64,000 nt of DNA from Burkholderiales bacterium (GCA_016716275.1 JADJWR010000003.1:62001-126000); one strand, 5' to 3'. Counted from the first letter of the stretch, positions 16,565 to 27,194 are shown. Notes: generated from the sequence alone by a model not told the origin. Translations and numbers: made by a program.

Positions 16565-17785
16565 ATGCGGGTGCTGGTAGCGGGGAGTGATTCGTTCGCC
16601 GGCGCGGCCCGGCGGCTGGCCGGCTGGTGCGGCGCGCTGGCGCTGGCGCTGCCGCTCGCCTGTATGGCGGCCGGGCCGGCGAAGAAGGGTTCGCCGCCGC
16701 CGGAGCTGGAACGGGAGACGCTGACCAGCGGCCCGATCGCCGCCGAGATGAAGGAGCGCGTGTACGTCGCCGACATCGCGATCAGCCACATCTCCGACGG
16801 CCGCGTCCGCGTCTTCGACGCCCGCGGCGGCAAGTTCCTCGGCATGATCTCCACCGCCTATGCCGGCAACTTCACGGTCAGCGACAAGCGCGACGAGGTC
16901 TACGTCGCGACCTCGCACCTGGCGCGCAGCACGCGTGGCGAACGCACCGACGTGCTGGAGGTCTACGACACGCAGAGCCTGGCCTTCAAGTACGAGGTGG
17001 TGCTGCCGCCGAAGCGGGCGCAGGCGCTGAACTACCGCGGGCTGGTGCGTGCCAGCGGCAACGGCCGCCTGGTGCTGGTGCAGAACGCCACGCCGGCGAC
17101 CTCGATCACCGTGGTCGATCTGGCCGGCCGCAAGGTGCTCAACGAGATCGCCACGCCCGGCTGCTGGGGCATCCTGCCCGCCGCCGGCCACGGCACGCGC
17201 CTGTCGATGCTGTGCGGCGACGGCACGGTGGCCACGCTGACGCTCGACGACGCCGGCCAGGTCACCGACCGGCAGGTCAGCCGCAAGCTCTTCGATCCGG
17301 ACAACGACGCCTGGTTTCACCACGCCGAGCAGGTCGGCGACCGCTACTGGTTCGTCTCGTTCCAGGGCCAGCTGACCGAGCTGGACCTCGGCGGCCCCTC
17401 TGCGCAGGTCAAGTCGCAGCGATGGCTGGTCGACGATGCGCAGAAGCGGCAGGGCTGGCGGCCGGGCGGCTACCAGAACTTCGCCGTCGATCCGGCCGCG
17501 CGCTGGCTGGTGCTCGGCATGCACGACAAGGGCAGCGAGGGGTCGCACAAGCGGCCGGCGCGGCAGTTGTGGGCCTTCGATCTCGGCACCGGCAAGCGGG
17601 TCGCCACCGCGGCCGGCCACGGCACCGTGTCGCTGACCTTCTCGCGCAGCGGTCAGCGGCTGAACGCGATCGACGGCGAGACCGGCACGCTGCGCACCTG
17701 GCAATTCAACGCCGGCGCGCTGAAGCCGATGGCCGTGGTGGCGCCCGCGGGCGAGGCGCCGCTGCATCTGGAATCGCACGACTGA
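16565..17785 (+). CDS. aauB: Aromatic amine dehydrogenase large subunit
   Basis: Large (alpha) subunit of a periplasmic TTQ-dependent amine dehydrogenase, which oxidises primary amines to aldehydes and ammonia. The 406-residue precursor has a signal region (hydrophobic about 14-36, ending ACMAAG) and a seven-bladed propeller typical of MauB/AauB, with RVYVADIAISHISDGRVRVFD near the start and DPDNDAWFHHAEQ mid-protein. GAGGAGA precedes the ATG at 16565. It heads a cluster in the order large subunit, E, D, small subunit, cytochrome c, which matches the published aau order of Alcaligenes faecalis. Methylamine dehydrogenase is the alternative; the small subunit favours the aromatic type. Confidence 0.88.
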   Translation: MRVLVAGSDSFAGAARRLAGWCGALALALPLACMAAGPAKKGSPPPELERETLTSGPIAAEMKERVYVADIAISHISDGRVRVFDARGGKFLGMISTAYAGNFTVSDKRDEVYVATSHLARSTRGERTDVLEVYDTQSLAFKYEVVLPPKRAQALNYRGLVRASGNGRLVLVQNATPATSITVVDLAGRKVLNEIATPGCWGILPAAGHGTRLSMLCGDGTVATLTLDDAGQVTDRQVSRKLFDPDNDAWFHHAEQVGDRYWFVSFQGQLTELDLGGPSAQVKSQRWLVDDAQKRQGWRPGGYQNFAVDPAARWLVLGMHDKGSEGSHKRPARQLWAFDLGTGKRVATAAGHGTVSLTFSRSGQRLNAIDGETGTLRTWQFNAGALKPMAVVAPAGEAPLHLESHD

Positions 17786-17795
17786 CGGAGCGGCG

Positions 17796-18341
17796 ATGAC
17801 CTGGTTGAGCGGCGCACCGGTGGACCCGCTGTGGGCGGCGATCTGCATCGCCTGGACGGCCGCGCTGATGCTGCACGCCGCCTTCGCCAAGGCGGGCGAC
17901 CTGGCGCTGTTCGAGCAGCACCTGGCGGCCTACCGCGTGCCTGCGTCGTCCGTGCCTCTGCTGGCGCGCGCGTTGCCGGCGGCCGAGGCGCTGGCGGTGC
18001 TGCTGCTGCTGTCGCCGTGGCGCGGCGCCGGCGCCGCGCTGGCGGCGCTGCTGCTCCTCGCCTATGCCATGGCGATGGCCTGGCAGCGGCTTCACCAGCG
18101 CGTCCTCGACTGCGGCTGCGGCGGGGCGCCGCTGCCGGTGTCGTGGCCGCTGGTGGCGCGCAACGGCGTGCTGGCGGCCGTCGCGCTGGCGTCGGCGATG
18201 CCGGTGGCCGACCGCTCGCTCGGGCTGGCCGATGCGCTGGTGATCGCCGCGGCGGTGGTGCTCGGCGCGCTGCTGTATGCGGCCTTCAGCCAGGTGCTGC
18301 GGCAGTTCGCTGCAAACGATCCGGCGGCGGCGCCGCGCTGA
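17796..18341 (+). CDS. aauE: MauE/AauE membrane protein for small-subunit maturation
   Basis: The 181-residue protein has four or five membrane helices (about 12-32, 48-70, 73-95, 115-135 and 145-165) and the MauE-family motif DCGCGG at about residues 104-109. MauE works with the thioredoxin-like MauD in forming the disulfides of the heavily cross-linked small subunit. It follows aauB by 10 bp with a GGAG ribosome-binding sequence. Membrane location and gene order make the assignment firm. Confidence 0.86.
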   Translation: MTWLSGAPVDPLWAAICIAWTAALMLHAAFAKAGDLALFEQHLAAYRVPASSVPLLARALPAAEALAVLLLLSPWRGAGAALAALLLLAYAMAMAWQRLHQRVLDCGCGGAPLPVSWPLVARNGVLAAVALASAMPVADRSLGLADALVIAAAVVLGALLYAAFSQVLRQFAANDPAAAPR

Positions 18342-18360
18342 CGCTTTCGGGAAGGATGAC

Positions 18361-18978
18361 ATGGATGCCCTGACGATTTCGGTGATCCTGCTCTGGCTGG
18401 CGGTGATCGCGCTGGCGCTGCTGCTGTGGGCGCTGTCGCGGCAGGTCGGCGTGCTGTTCGAGCGCGTCGCGCCGATGGGCGCGCTGGTCACCGACAGCGG
18501 ACCGGCGGTGGGCAGCGAGTCGCCGAGCTTCGCGCTGACCGGCATCCAGTCGGAGCCGGTGGCCATCGGCGGGCCGTCGCCGCTGCCGACGCTGGTGTTC
18601 TTCCTGTCGCCGACCTGCCCGGTGTGCAAGAAGCTGCTGCCGGTGCTCAAGGCGCTGCTGCGCGACGAAGGCAAGCGGCTGCGCGTGGTGCTGGCCAGCG
18701 ACGGCGAGGCGGCCGCACACCTGGCATTCGTGCGCGAACACCGGCTCGAGGAGTTTGCCTACGTGCTGTCGACCGAGCTCGGCATGACCTACCGCGTCTC
18801 GCGCCTGCCCTACGGCGTGCTGCTCGATGCGCGGGGCGTGGTGGCGGCCAAGGGGCTGATCAACTCGCGCGAGCAACTCGACAGCCTGCTGAACGCGCAC
18901 GACATGGCGGTGCCATCGATCCAGGAATACCTGAGCGGCTCGCCCGCGTCGGCCGCCCCGGCGGCGCATACCCACTGA
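18361..18978 (+). CDS. aauD: MauD/AauD thioredoxin-like disulfide protein
   Basis: The 205-residue protein has one N-terminal membrane anchor (about 5-27) and a periplasmic thioredoxin fold with the active-site pair Cys86/Cys89 in PTCPVCKK. In the mau and aau systems MauD/AauD is needed for stable small subunit, presumably by forming or isomerising its six disulfides. The start at 18361 has GAAGGA upstream. The C-terminus is Ala/His-rich (APAAHTH). It lies between aauE and aauA in the conserved order. Confidence 0.87.
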   Translation: MDALTISVILLWLAVIALALLLWALSRQVGVLFERVAPMGALVTDSGPAVGSESPSFALTGIQSEPVAIGGPSPLPTLVFFLSPTCPVCKKLLPVLKALLRDEGKRLRVVLASDGEAAAHLAFVREHRLEEFAYVLSTELGMTYRVSRLPYGVLLDARGVVAAKGLINSREQLDSLLNAHDMAVPSIQEYLSGSPASAAPAAHTH

Positions 18979-18991
18979 CGGAGACCCGACG

Positions 18992-19540
18992 ATGCGTTGG
19001 TTGTTCGATCTCACCGATCGCCTCACCGAAAGGCAGCTGCGCAAGGTGGCGCACCGTCACGGCCGCCGCAGCATGCTGGCCAGGCTCGGCGCGCTGATGG
19101 TTGGCGGCACGGTGCTGCCGATGCTGCCGTTCGACCGCAGCGGCCAGTCTGGCGCCGCCCACGCCGCCACCGGCGGCGGCAAGGCCGCCGCCGACAAGCG
19201 CGACGACCCGACGCAGTGCGAGTACTGGCGCTACTGCGCCTTCGACGGCTACATCTGCAGCTGCTGCGGCGGCACGCTGACGCAGTGCCCGCCCGGCACC
19301 GAGGCTTCGAAGGTCAGCTGGGTCGGCACCTGCCTGAACCCGAAGGACGGCCGCAACTACCTGGTCTCGTACAACGACTGCTGCGGCAAGGGATCCTGCG
19401 GCAACTGCCTGTGCAACAACAACGAGCGCGAGCGGCCCGGCTACCGCCTCGGTGTGCACAACGACATCAACTGGTGCATGGCCAACAGCGGCAGTTCGAT
19501 GTTCCACTGCACCACCGCGGTCATCGTCGGGGTGGCGTGA
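18992..19540 (+). CDS. aauA: Aromatic amine dehydrogenase small subunit (TTQ subunit)
   Basis: The 182-residue precursor carries the catalytic TTQ cofactor made from two tryptophans. The expected pair is visible as Trp110 (KVSWVGTC) and Trp161 (NDINWCMA). The catalytic Asp is Asp129 in YNDCC and the active-site Thr is probably Thr174 in FHCTT. From memory, these are within one or two residues of the numbering in A. faecalis AADH. The mature part is Cys-rich (CEYWRYC, CSCCGG, DCCGKGSCGNCLC), as needed for six disulfides. The leader has the twin-arginine-like HGRRSMLARLG, which fits MauA/AauA leaders. The gene is in operon with aauBED. Confidence 0.9.
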   Translation: MRWLFDLTDRLTERQLRKVAHRHGRRSMLARLGALMVGGTVLPMLPFDRSGQSGAAHAATGGGKAAADKRDDPTQCEYWRYCAFDGYICSCCGGTLTQCPPGTEASKVSWVGTCLNPKDGRNYLVSYNDCCGKGSCGNCLCNNNERERPGYRLGVHNDINWCMANSGSSMFHCTTAVIVGVA

Positions 19541-20022
19541 TGAGGCGCGGCGTGCTGGTCCTGGCAGCGGCGCTCGTGCTCGCCGGCAGCGCGGCCGCGG
19601 AGACGGTTTCGATGACCCTCGGCCGCAGCGTCAACCGGCCCGGCGCACCTTCGGTGGCGCCGACCAGCAGCGCGCGTGGTCTGTTCGTGCTGCACTGCTC
19701 CGGCTGCCACGGCCGCGACGGCGCCGGCGCCATCGACGTGCCGGACATGCACCAGCTCGGCCAGTTCCTGCGACTGGACGGCGGGCGCGAGTTCATCGTC
19801 AAGGTGCCCGGCGTGATGAACGCCGGGCTGTCCGACGCGCAGATCGCCGACGTGACCAACTGGGTGCTGGCGAACTTCGCGCAGCAGACGCTGCCGGCCG
19901 GGCACCGGCCCTACGACGCCGCCGAGATCGCCCGCGCGCGACAGGCGCCGCTGGTCGATGTCGAGGCGGCCCGCAAGTCGCTGCTGGCGCAGGCCCGCTC
20001 CCGCAACGTCGAGCTGCGCTAG
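19540..20022 (+). CDS. Small periplasmic monohaem cytochrome c of the aau cluster
   Basis: The 160-residue protein has a signal peptide (about 4-20, AAA-ETV) and one haem-binding motif, Cys53-Ser-Gly-Cys56-His57, in FVLHCSGCHGRDGAG. The likely axial Met is Met93 in PGVMNAGLSD. The ATG overlaps the aauA stop (TGATG). The A. faecalis aau cluster is reported to have a small monohaem cytochrome gene (orf-2) directly after aauA, and this gene is in the same place. It may take electrons from the dehydrogenase directly or through a copper protein not encoded here. Confidence 0.88.
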   Translation: MRRGVLVLAAALVLAGSAAAETVSMTLGRSVNRPGAPSVAPTSSARGLFVLHCSGCHGRDGAGAIDVPDMHQLGQFLRLDGGREFIVKVPGVMNAGLSDAQIADVTNWVLANFAQQTLPAGHRPYDAAEIARARQAPLVDVEAARKSLLAQARSRNVELR

Positions 20023-20057
20023 CTTTCGAGCTTATCGCCGCGACCGACGCGGCGTGA

Positions 20058-21077
20058 TCACGGCCGCGCCGGCGGGCTTTCCGCCTTCCTGGCGCCGAAC
20101 GGATAGGCGCCGCCGCCCCTGCCGCGCGGCGGGATGCGCAGCGACAGCAGCATCGTCGCCGCCAGCACGGTCGCCGTGAAGCCGAGCGACCAGACCACCG
20201 GGATCTTGTACAGGTCTACCAGCAGCATCTTGGCGCCGATCGCCACCAGCACGATCGCCAGCCCGTAGGACAGCAGGTGAAACCGCTCGTGCATGCCGGC
20301 GAGCAGGAAGTACATCGCCCGCAGGCCGAGGATGGCGAACACGTTGGAGGTCAGCACGATGAACGGGTCGGTGGTGATGGCGAAAATGGCCGGTATCGAG
20401 TCGACCGCGAAGATCACGTCGACGATGCCGATCAGCACGATCACCACCAGCAGCGGCGTGGCCATCCTCACCCCGTCGACGACGGTGAAGAACCTCTCGC
20501 CGTCGTAGCCGGGCGCGATCTTGAACCGGGCGCGCACCCACTTCAGCGCCGGGTTGCCCTCGAGGTCCGGTTCCTGGCCGGCGGCCCACCACATCTTGAC
20601 GCCGGTGAAGACCAGGAACACGCCGAACACGTAAAGGATCCAGTGGAACTGCGCGATCAGCCAGGCGCCGATGAGGATCATCACGGCGCGCAGCAGCAGC
20701 GCGCCGAGGATGCCGATCATCAGCACCCGCTTCTGGAACTCGGCCGGCACGGCAAAGTAGGTGAACAGCATCAGGAAGACGAAGATGTTGTCCACCGCCA
20801 GCGCTTTCTCGACCAGGTAGCCGGTGACGAACTCGAGTGCCCTGGTGTTGGCCGCCTGGCGCGCCGCGGCGTCCGTGCCGGCGCCGCCGAGGTGCCACCA
20901 CAGCCAGCCGACGAAGGCGAACGACACCGCGACCCAGACCAGCGACCAGATCGCCGCTTCCCTGATCGACACGCGGTGCGCACCCTGTCGGTTCAGGGCG
21001 AGGAAGTCGACCAGCAGGGCGATCAGTACGAAGGCCGCGAACAGCGACCACATCAGCGGCGTGCCGATGCCGACCAT
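20058..21077 (-). CDS. TerC/Alx-family membrane protein, probable manganese exporter
   Basis: The 339-residue protein has about nine membrane helices and the TerC-family acidic motifs in membrane segments: EKALAVDNIFVFLM and GIVDVIFAVDSIPAIFAIT. The length and these motifs place it with E. coli Alx, now viewed as a manganese exporter. The name TerC (tellurium resistance) is historical. A yybP-ykoY riboswitch is readable in the leader, which strongly supports a manganese role. The C-terminal tail is Gly/Arg-rich. Confidence 0.9.
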   Translation of the reverse strand: MVGIGTPLMWSLFAAFVLIALLVDFLALNRQGAHRVSIREAAIWSLVWVAVSFAFVGWLWWHLGGAGTDAAARQAANTRALEFVTGYLVEKALAVDNIFVFLMLFTYFAVPAEFQKRVLMIGILGALLLRAVMILIGAWLIAQFHWILYVFGVFLVFTGVKMWWAAGQEPDLEGNPALKWVRARFKIAPGYDGERFFTVVDGVRMATPLLVVIVLIGIVDVIFAVDSIPAIFAITTDPFIVLTSNVFAILGLRAMYFLLAGMHERFHLLSYGLAIVLVAIGAKMLLVDLYKIPVVWSLGFTATVLAATMLLSLRIPPRGRGGGAYPFGARKAESPPARP

Positions 21078-21130
21078 GGAGAACTCCGGTTGTGGCGGTC
21101 CCGGCGCGGACCCGTGTCGTGATCAGTTCG

Positions 21131-21272
21131 CCCGCTGGTCTTGCCGGCCGATGCCCTTGCGGCATCGGCCTGCGCTGCCGGGCAGGGGCGGCTCGCGCCG
21201 AGCCGCCTGCTGTCCGTACTGACGGCAACGCAGTCGTCCCGGTCGGTCCGGCCGGGCGGCTACTCCCCATCG
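21131..21272 (-). ncRNA. yybP-ykoY manganese riboswitch
   Basis: Read on the minus strand, the leader of the TerC-family gene begins with the conserved GGGGAGTAGCC (21268-21258), continues with a central GCCGTCAGTACGGACAG arm, a GC-rich hairpin (GGCGGCTC-GGC-GAGCCGCC type), another strong hairpin (GCCGATGCC-GCAAG-GGCATCGGC), and ends with the conserved CCGGCAAGACC (ending at 21137). Order and sequence match the yybP-ykoY family (Rfam RF00080), which senses Mn2+ and typically precedes alx/mntP. The ATG is about 55 bp downstream, so control could be at translation or transcription. Confidence 0.85.
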
Positions 21273-21397
21273 AAGGCCGGCGGATTAGAGCAGTCCGCGC
21301 CGCTGCCGAGCATCGGGGCTAACCCGCGGGTCGAGGCGGCGATACGATCGGCCTGCCGTTGCCATCGGGCACGGCGAACGATCGCGAAGCCGACCAG

Positions 21398-23128
<1,731 letters not shown>

Positions 23129-24067
23129 ATGAAGCCACCGGTTCTGCAGCACGGCCGCCTGATGGCGAGCCTCGAGCGGGCGCTGGCCGAACGCTTCGAC
23201 CTGCACGGCCTGTGGCAGGAGGCCGATCCGAAGGCCTTCCTCGCCGCGCACGGCCATCGGTTCGTCGCTCTGGCGACCTCGGCCCGCTTCGGCGCCGACC
23301 GCGCGCTGATCGAGGCGCTGCCGAAGCTCGCGGTGATCGCCAGTTTCGGCGTCGGCGTCGACGCGATCGACCTCGACGCCGCGCGCGAGCGGGGCGTGGC
23401 GGTGTCGAACACGCCGGACGTGCTGACCGGTTGCGTCGCCGACCTCGCCTTCGGCCTGCTGATCGACGTGGCACGGCGGCTGACGGCGGCCGACCGCTTC
23501 GTCCGCCGCGGCGACTGGCGCAAGGGGCAGTTCCCGCTTGCTCGCCGGGTGTGGGGCGGCAATCTCGGCATCGTCGGGCTGGGCCGCATCGGCGAGGCCG
23601 TCGCCCGCCGCGCCGGCGGCTTCGACATGACCGTGCGCTACCACAACCGCCGGATCGTCGAGAACTGCCGCTACGACTACGAGGCTTCGCTGCCGGCGCT
23701 CGCCGCGTGGGCGGACTTCCTGCTCGTCGCCTGCGCCGGCGGAGCCGCGACCCGCCACCTGGTGTCGCGCGAGGTGATCGACGCGCTCGGACCGGACGGC
23801 TTCCTGGTCAACGTCTCGCGCGGCAGCGTGGTCGACGACCAGGCGCTGGTCGAGGCGCTGCAGGCCGGCCGCATCGCCGGCGCTGCGCTCGACGTCTTCG
23901 AGGACGAGCCGAACGTGCCGCCGGCGCTGCTGGCGCTGGACAACGTGGTGCTGCTGCCGCACATCGCCAGCGCGACCACCGAGACGCGGCAGGCAATGGC
24001 CGACTGCACGCTGGCCAACCTGGTGAGCTGGTTCGACAGCGGCCGGCTGCTGACGCCGGCGGTCTGA
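23129..24067 (+). CDS. D-2-hydroxyacid dehydrogenase (glyoxylate/hydroxypyruvate reductase type)
   Basis: The 312-residue protein has the D-isomer 2-hydroxyacid dehydrogenase fold: the NAD(P)-binding motif GIVGLGRIGEAVARR (about 147-161), the catalytic Arg in NVSRGSVVDD, Glu in DVFEDEP and His in LLPHIASAT. HNRR after the second strand favours NADP(H). It starts directly after the dehydratase stop with no gap, so the two are co-translated. It may reduce a 2-keto sugar acid or an aldehyde-derived product such as glyoxylate. Confidence 0.88.
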   Translation: MKPPVLQHGRLMASLERALAERFDLHGLWQEADPKAFLAAHGHRFVALATSARFGADRALIEALPKLAVIASFGVGVDAIDLDAARERGVAVSNTPDVLTGCVADLAFGLLIDVARRLTAADRFVRRGDWRKGQFPLARRVWGGNLGIVGLGRIGEAVARRAGGFDMTVRYHNRRIVENCRYDYEASLPALAAWADFLLVACAGGAATRHLVSREVIDALGPDGFLVNVSRGSVVDDQALVEALQAGRIAGAALDVFEDEPNVPPALLALDNVVLLPHIASATTETRQAMADCTLANLVSWFDSGRLLTPAV

Positions 24068-24088
24068 ACTGCACCGCGGGAGCAGACG

Positions 24089-25186
24089 ATGGTGTGCGAA
24101 ACGACGACCGACGGCGTCAGCGTCGCCCCGGCGCGACTGCGCGCCGCCGTGCGCGCGATCGTCGAGCGCGGCGGCTCGAACGAGCGCGAGTCGACCCTGG
24201 TGGCCGGGCAACTGGTCGAGGCCAACCTGACCGGGCACGACTCGCACGGCGTCGGCATGGTGCCGCGCTATGTCGAGGCGCTCGCCGAGGGCGGCCTGCG
24301 CGTCAACCAGCAGCTGTCGGTGGTGACCGACGCGGGCGCGCTGCTGATGCTCGACGGCAACGCCGGCTACGGGCAGGTGATGGCCTTCGACGCGATGCGC
24401 CTGGGCATCGAGCGCGCCGCCGAGCACGGGGTGGCGGTGGTCGGCCTGGCCAACAGCCACCACATCGGCCGCATCGGCCACTGGGCCGAGCAGTGCGTGG
24501 CCGAAGGCCTGGTGTCGATCCACTTCGCCAACGTGATCGCCAGGCCGGTGGTCGCGCCCTTCGGCGGACGCGACGCGCGCTTCGTCACCAACCCGTTCTG
24601 CGTCGGCATCCCGATGCCGGACGGCGAGCCGATCCTGCTCGACTTCGCCACCAGCCGCATCGCGATGGGCAAGGTGCGGGTGGCGTTCAACAAGGGCGAG
24701 CAGGTCAAGCCGGACACGCTGCTCGACGCGCACGGCGAGCCGACCGGCGATCCGGGCGCGCTGTTCGCCGATCCGGGCGGCGCGATCCTGCCGTTCGGCG
24801 AACACAAGGGCTACGGCATGGCGGTGGTGTGCGAGATCCTCGGCGGCGCGCTGGCCGGCGGCCGCACGCTGCACGACCGGCCGACCCACCGCTCGATCAT
24901 CAACAACATGCTGACCTTCATCGTCGATCCCGGCAGGCTCGGCACGGCCGAGCGGCTGGCGCGGGAGGCGATGGCATTCGCCGAGTGGGTGCGCGCCTCG
25001 CCGCCGATGGCCGGTGTCGACCGCGTGCGGCTGGCCGGCGAGCCGGAACGCGAGTGGCGTGCTGCCCGCGCCGAGGCGATTCCGATCGACGCGACGACCT
25101 GGCGGCAGATCGTTGCCGCCGCCGAGCGACTGGGGCTGCCGGCGGCGCAACTCGAGTCGATCGCGGCGCCGCGGCCGCTAGCGTGA
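24089..25186 (+). CDS. Malate/L-lactate dehydrogenase family (Ldh_2) oxidoreductase
   Basis: The 365-residue protein belongs to the Ldh_2 family, a fold unrelated to classical LDH, whose members include YiaK, ureidoglycolate dehydrogenase and delta-1-piperideine-2-carboxylate reductase. Visible motifs are GHDSHGVGMVPRY (catalytic His in DSHG), GYGQVMAFDAM, NSHHIGRIGHWAEQC and the C-terminal PFGEHKGYGMAVVCEIL. It follows the hydroxyacid dehydrogenase by 21 bp with a GGGAG ribosome-binding sequence. In this context a 2-keto sugar-acid reductase or oxidase role is likely. It overlaps the convergent aldolase gene by 9 bp. Confidence 0.85.
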   Translation: MVCETTTDGVSVAPARLRAAVRAIVERGGSNERESTLVAGQLVEANLTGHDSHGVGMVPRYVEALAEGGLRVNQQLSVVTDAGALLMLDGNAGYGQVMAFDAMRLGIERAAEHGVAVVGLANSHHIGRIGHWAEQCVAEGLVSIHFANVIARPVVAPFGGRDARFVTNPFCVGIPMPDGEPILLDFATSRIAMGKVRVAFNKGEQVKPDTLLDAHGEPTGDPGALFADPGGAILPFGEHKGYGMAVVCEILGGALAGGRTLHDRPTHRSIINNMLTFIVDPGRLGTAERLAREAMAFAEWVRASPPMAGVDRVRLAGEPEREWRAARAEAIPIDATTWRQIVAAAERLGLPAAQLESIAAPRPLA

Positions 25187-25948
25187 GACCCTGAAGCGCG
25201 ACGCCAGGGCATCGGCGCCGCGCGCCAGCAGCGCCAGGTCGGAGCCGACGGCGACGAACAGGCTGCCGAGTTCGAGGTAGCGGCGGGCAAGCTGCTCGTC
25301 GCCGATCAGTATCCCGGGCGGCTTGCCGACCGCGACCAGACGGCCGATCGCATTCTCGATCGCCGCCTGCACCTGCGGATGCTTCAGTTCGCCGGCGTGG
25401 CCGAGCGCCGCGGCCAGGTCGGCCGGGCCGATGAACACGCCGTCGACACCTTCGACAGCGGCGATCGCCTCGAGGTTGTCGAGCCCGGCTCGGGTCTCGA
25501 CCTGCACCAGCACGCACAGCTCGTCGGCGTAGGTCTGCACGTAGTCGGCGATGCGGCCGTAGTCGTTGGCGCGCGGGCCCGTGGCGAAGCCGCGCACGCC
25601 GTGCGGCGGATAGCGCGTGAACGCCACCGCGTCGCGCGCTTCCTCGGCGTTTTGCACGTACGGGATCAGCAGCGACTGCACGCCGACGTCGAGCAGCCGC
25701 TTGATCACCACCATGTCGTTCCAAGGCGGGCGAACGATCGGCTGCGCCGTGCCGCCGCGCGCAGCCTGCAGCTGTGCCAGCACCATCGGCAGCTCGTTCG
25801 GCGCATGCTCCATGTCGAGCAGCAGCCAGTCGAAGCCGGCGCCGGCGACCACCTCGACCGAAATGTGACTGGCCAGGCTCGACCACAGGCCGATCTGCGG
25901 CCGCCCGGCGCGCAGTGCGCGCTTGAACGGGTTGGCGGGGACGGGCAT
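25178..25948 (-). CDS. HpcH/HpaI-family aldolase
   Basis: Class II metal-dependent aldolase of 256 residues, splitting 2-keto-3-deoxy acids into pyruvate and an aldehyde. Family signatures: GLWSSLASHISVEVVAGAGFDWLLLDMEHAPN (metal-site Glu and His nearby), QPIVRPPWND, LIPYVQNAEEAR, VQVETRAGLDNLEAIAAVEGVDGVFIGPADLA. The ATG at 25948 has GGAGG upstream; a longer frame from 26008 lacks such a signal. It is convergent with the dehydratase operon. With the dehydratase it would complete a non-phosphorylative sugar-acid route; the substrate is not determinable here. Confidence 0.88.
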   Translation of the reverse strand: MPVPANPFKRALRAGRPQIGLWSSLASHISVEVVAGAGFDWLLLDMEHAPNELPMVLAQLQAARGGTAQPIVRPPWNDMVVIKRLLDVGVQSLLIPYVQNAEEARDAVAFTRYPPHGVRGFATGPRANDYGRIADYVQTYADELCVLVQVETRAGLDNLEAIAAVEGVDGVFIGPADLAAALGHAGELKHPQVQAAIENAIGRLVAVGKPPGILIGDEQLARRYLELGSLFVAVGSDLALLARGADALASRFRVSR

Positions 25949-26235
25949 CGCGACCTCCGGCGATCTGTCGGCGCACCGAGCGCCGCGTCCGCACGATAGC
26001 GTCGGCATCGCGCTGCCGCAAACCGCCGCTGCGACTGCGGCGCGGCAGCGTGTTGCCCGGTCTCGGGGCCGGCGCTACCATGCCCGCGACCTGCCGGGTC
26101 AGGCAGGCAGCAATCCCGCGGCGAACAACAACGGGCGCCATCGGCGCACGGCAACGGACAACACGAAGGCGTGCCGGCCGCATGCAGCCCCGACGCGCCG
26201 ATGCGGGCGGACCGCGTTACTCGAGGAGACACGAC

Positions 26236-27183
26236 ATGAAGTCAGTCAGCAAGGGATTGATCGCCACGACCGTCGCGCTCGGCCTGCTCGGCGCCGGGGC
26301 CGCATCGGCGCAGCAGTTGCGCATGATGACCGGCCCGCAGGGCGGATCGTGGTATCCGCTCGGCGGCGCCATCCAGGGGATCATCGAGAAGACGCTTCCC
26401 GGCACCAGCGTCCTGGTGACGCCGGGCGCCGGCATCTCGAACGTGCTCGGCGTGCAGGGCGGCAAGGCCGATCTCGGCTTCGGCAACGGCGTCTCGACCG
26501 TCGATGGAGTGGCGGGCCGCGATCCGTTCAAGGAAAAGACCGCCAACGTGTGCCAGATCGGCACGCTGTACTTCCAGTACTTCCACATGGTGGCGCTGGC
26601 CGATGCGGGCATCAAGACCCCGGCGGATCTCAAGGGCAAGGCGCTGTCGACGCAGCAGAAGGGCAATACCGGCGAGCAGATGACGCGCGCCGTGCTCGAG
26701 GTCTACGGCCACAACTACGGCACGCTGTCGAAAGTCAACCACGGCTCGTACAACGACTCGGTGGCGCAGCTGAAGGACAACCAGGCCCAGGTGTTCACGC
26801 TGATCACCACCGTGCCGGCCTCCTCGGTGATGGATCTGGCCAGCGCCCGCGACATCCGCGTGCTGGAGGTCCCGGACGACAAGCTGAAGGCACTGCAGAA
26901 GCTCAATGCCGGCTACGACAAGCGGATCATCAAGGCCGGCAGCTATCCGAAGCAGGACAAGGACATCCAGACCATCGGCACCTGGACCCACCTGATCGCC
27001 CGCTGCGACCTGCCGGAGGACACCGTCTACAAGATCACCAAGGCGCTCGCCGAGAACATCCCCAACCTCTCCGCCGTGGTCAGCGCCGTCAAGGAACTGA
27101 CGCCCAAAGACATGGCGATCGACATCGGCGTGCCGTACCACAAGGGCGCGCTGAAGTACTACAAGGAAGCGAAGGTCCTCTGA
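26236..27183 (+). CDS. TAXI-family TRAP transporter substrate-binding protein
   Basis: The 315-residue precursor has a Sec signal (MKSVSKGLIATTVALGLLGA, cleavage near ASAQQ). The mature part is a TAXI-type binding protein: MMTGPQGGSWYPLGGAIQGIIEK and GISNVLGVQGGKADLGFGNG are the family signatures. TAXI proteins feed carboxylates such as C4/C5 dicarboxylates or glutamate-like compounds to a fused DctQM permease, which follows. A GAGGAGAC ribosome-binding sequence precedes the ATG. It is adjacent to the sugar-acid genes, so it may import their substrate. Confidence 0.92.
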   Translation: MKSVSKGLIATTVALGLLGAGAASAQQLRMMTGPQGGSWYPLGGAIQGIIEKTLPGTSVLVTPGAGISNVLGVQGGKADLGFGNGVSTVDGVAGRDPFKEKTANVCQIGTLYFQYFHMVALADAGIKTPADLKGKALSTQQKGNTGEQMTRAVLEVYGHNYGTLSKVNHGSYNDSVAQLKDNQAQVFTLITTVPASSVMDLASARDIRVLEVPDDKLKALQKLNAGYDKRIIKAGSYPKQDKDIQTIGTWTHLIARCDLPEDTVYKITKALAENIPNLSAVVSAVKELTPKDMAIDIGVPYHKGALKYYKEAKVL

Positions 27184-27194
27184 GCCTTCGACCT

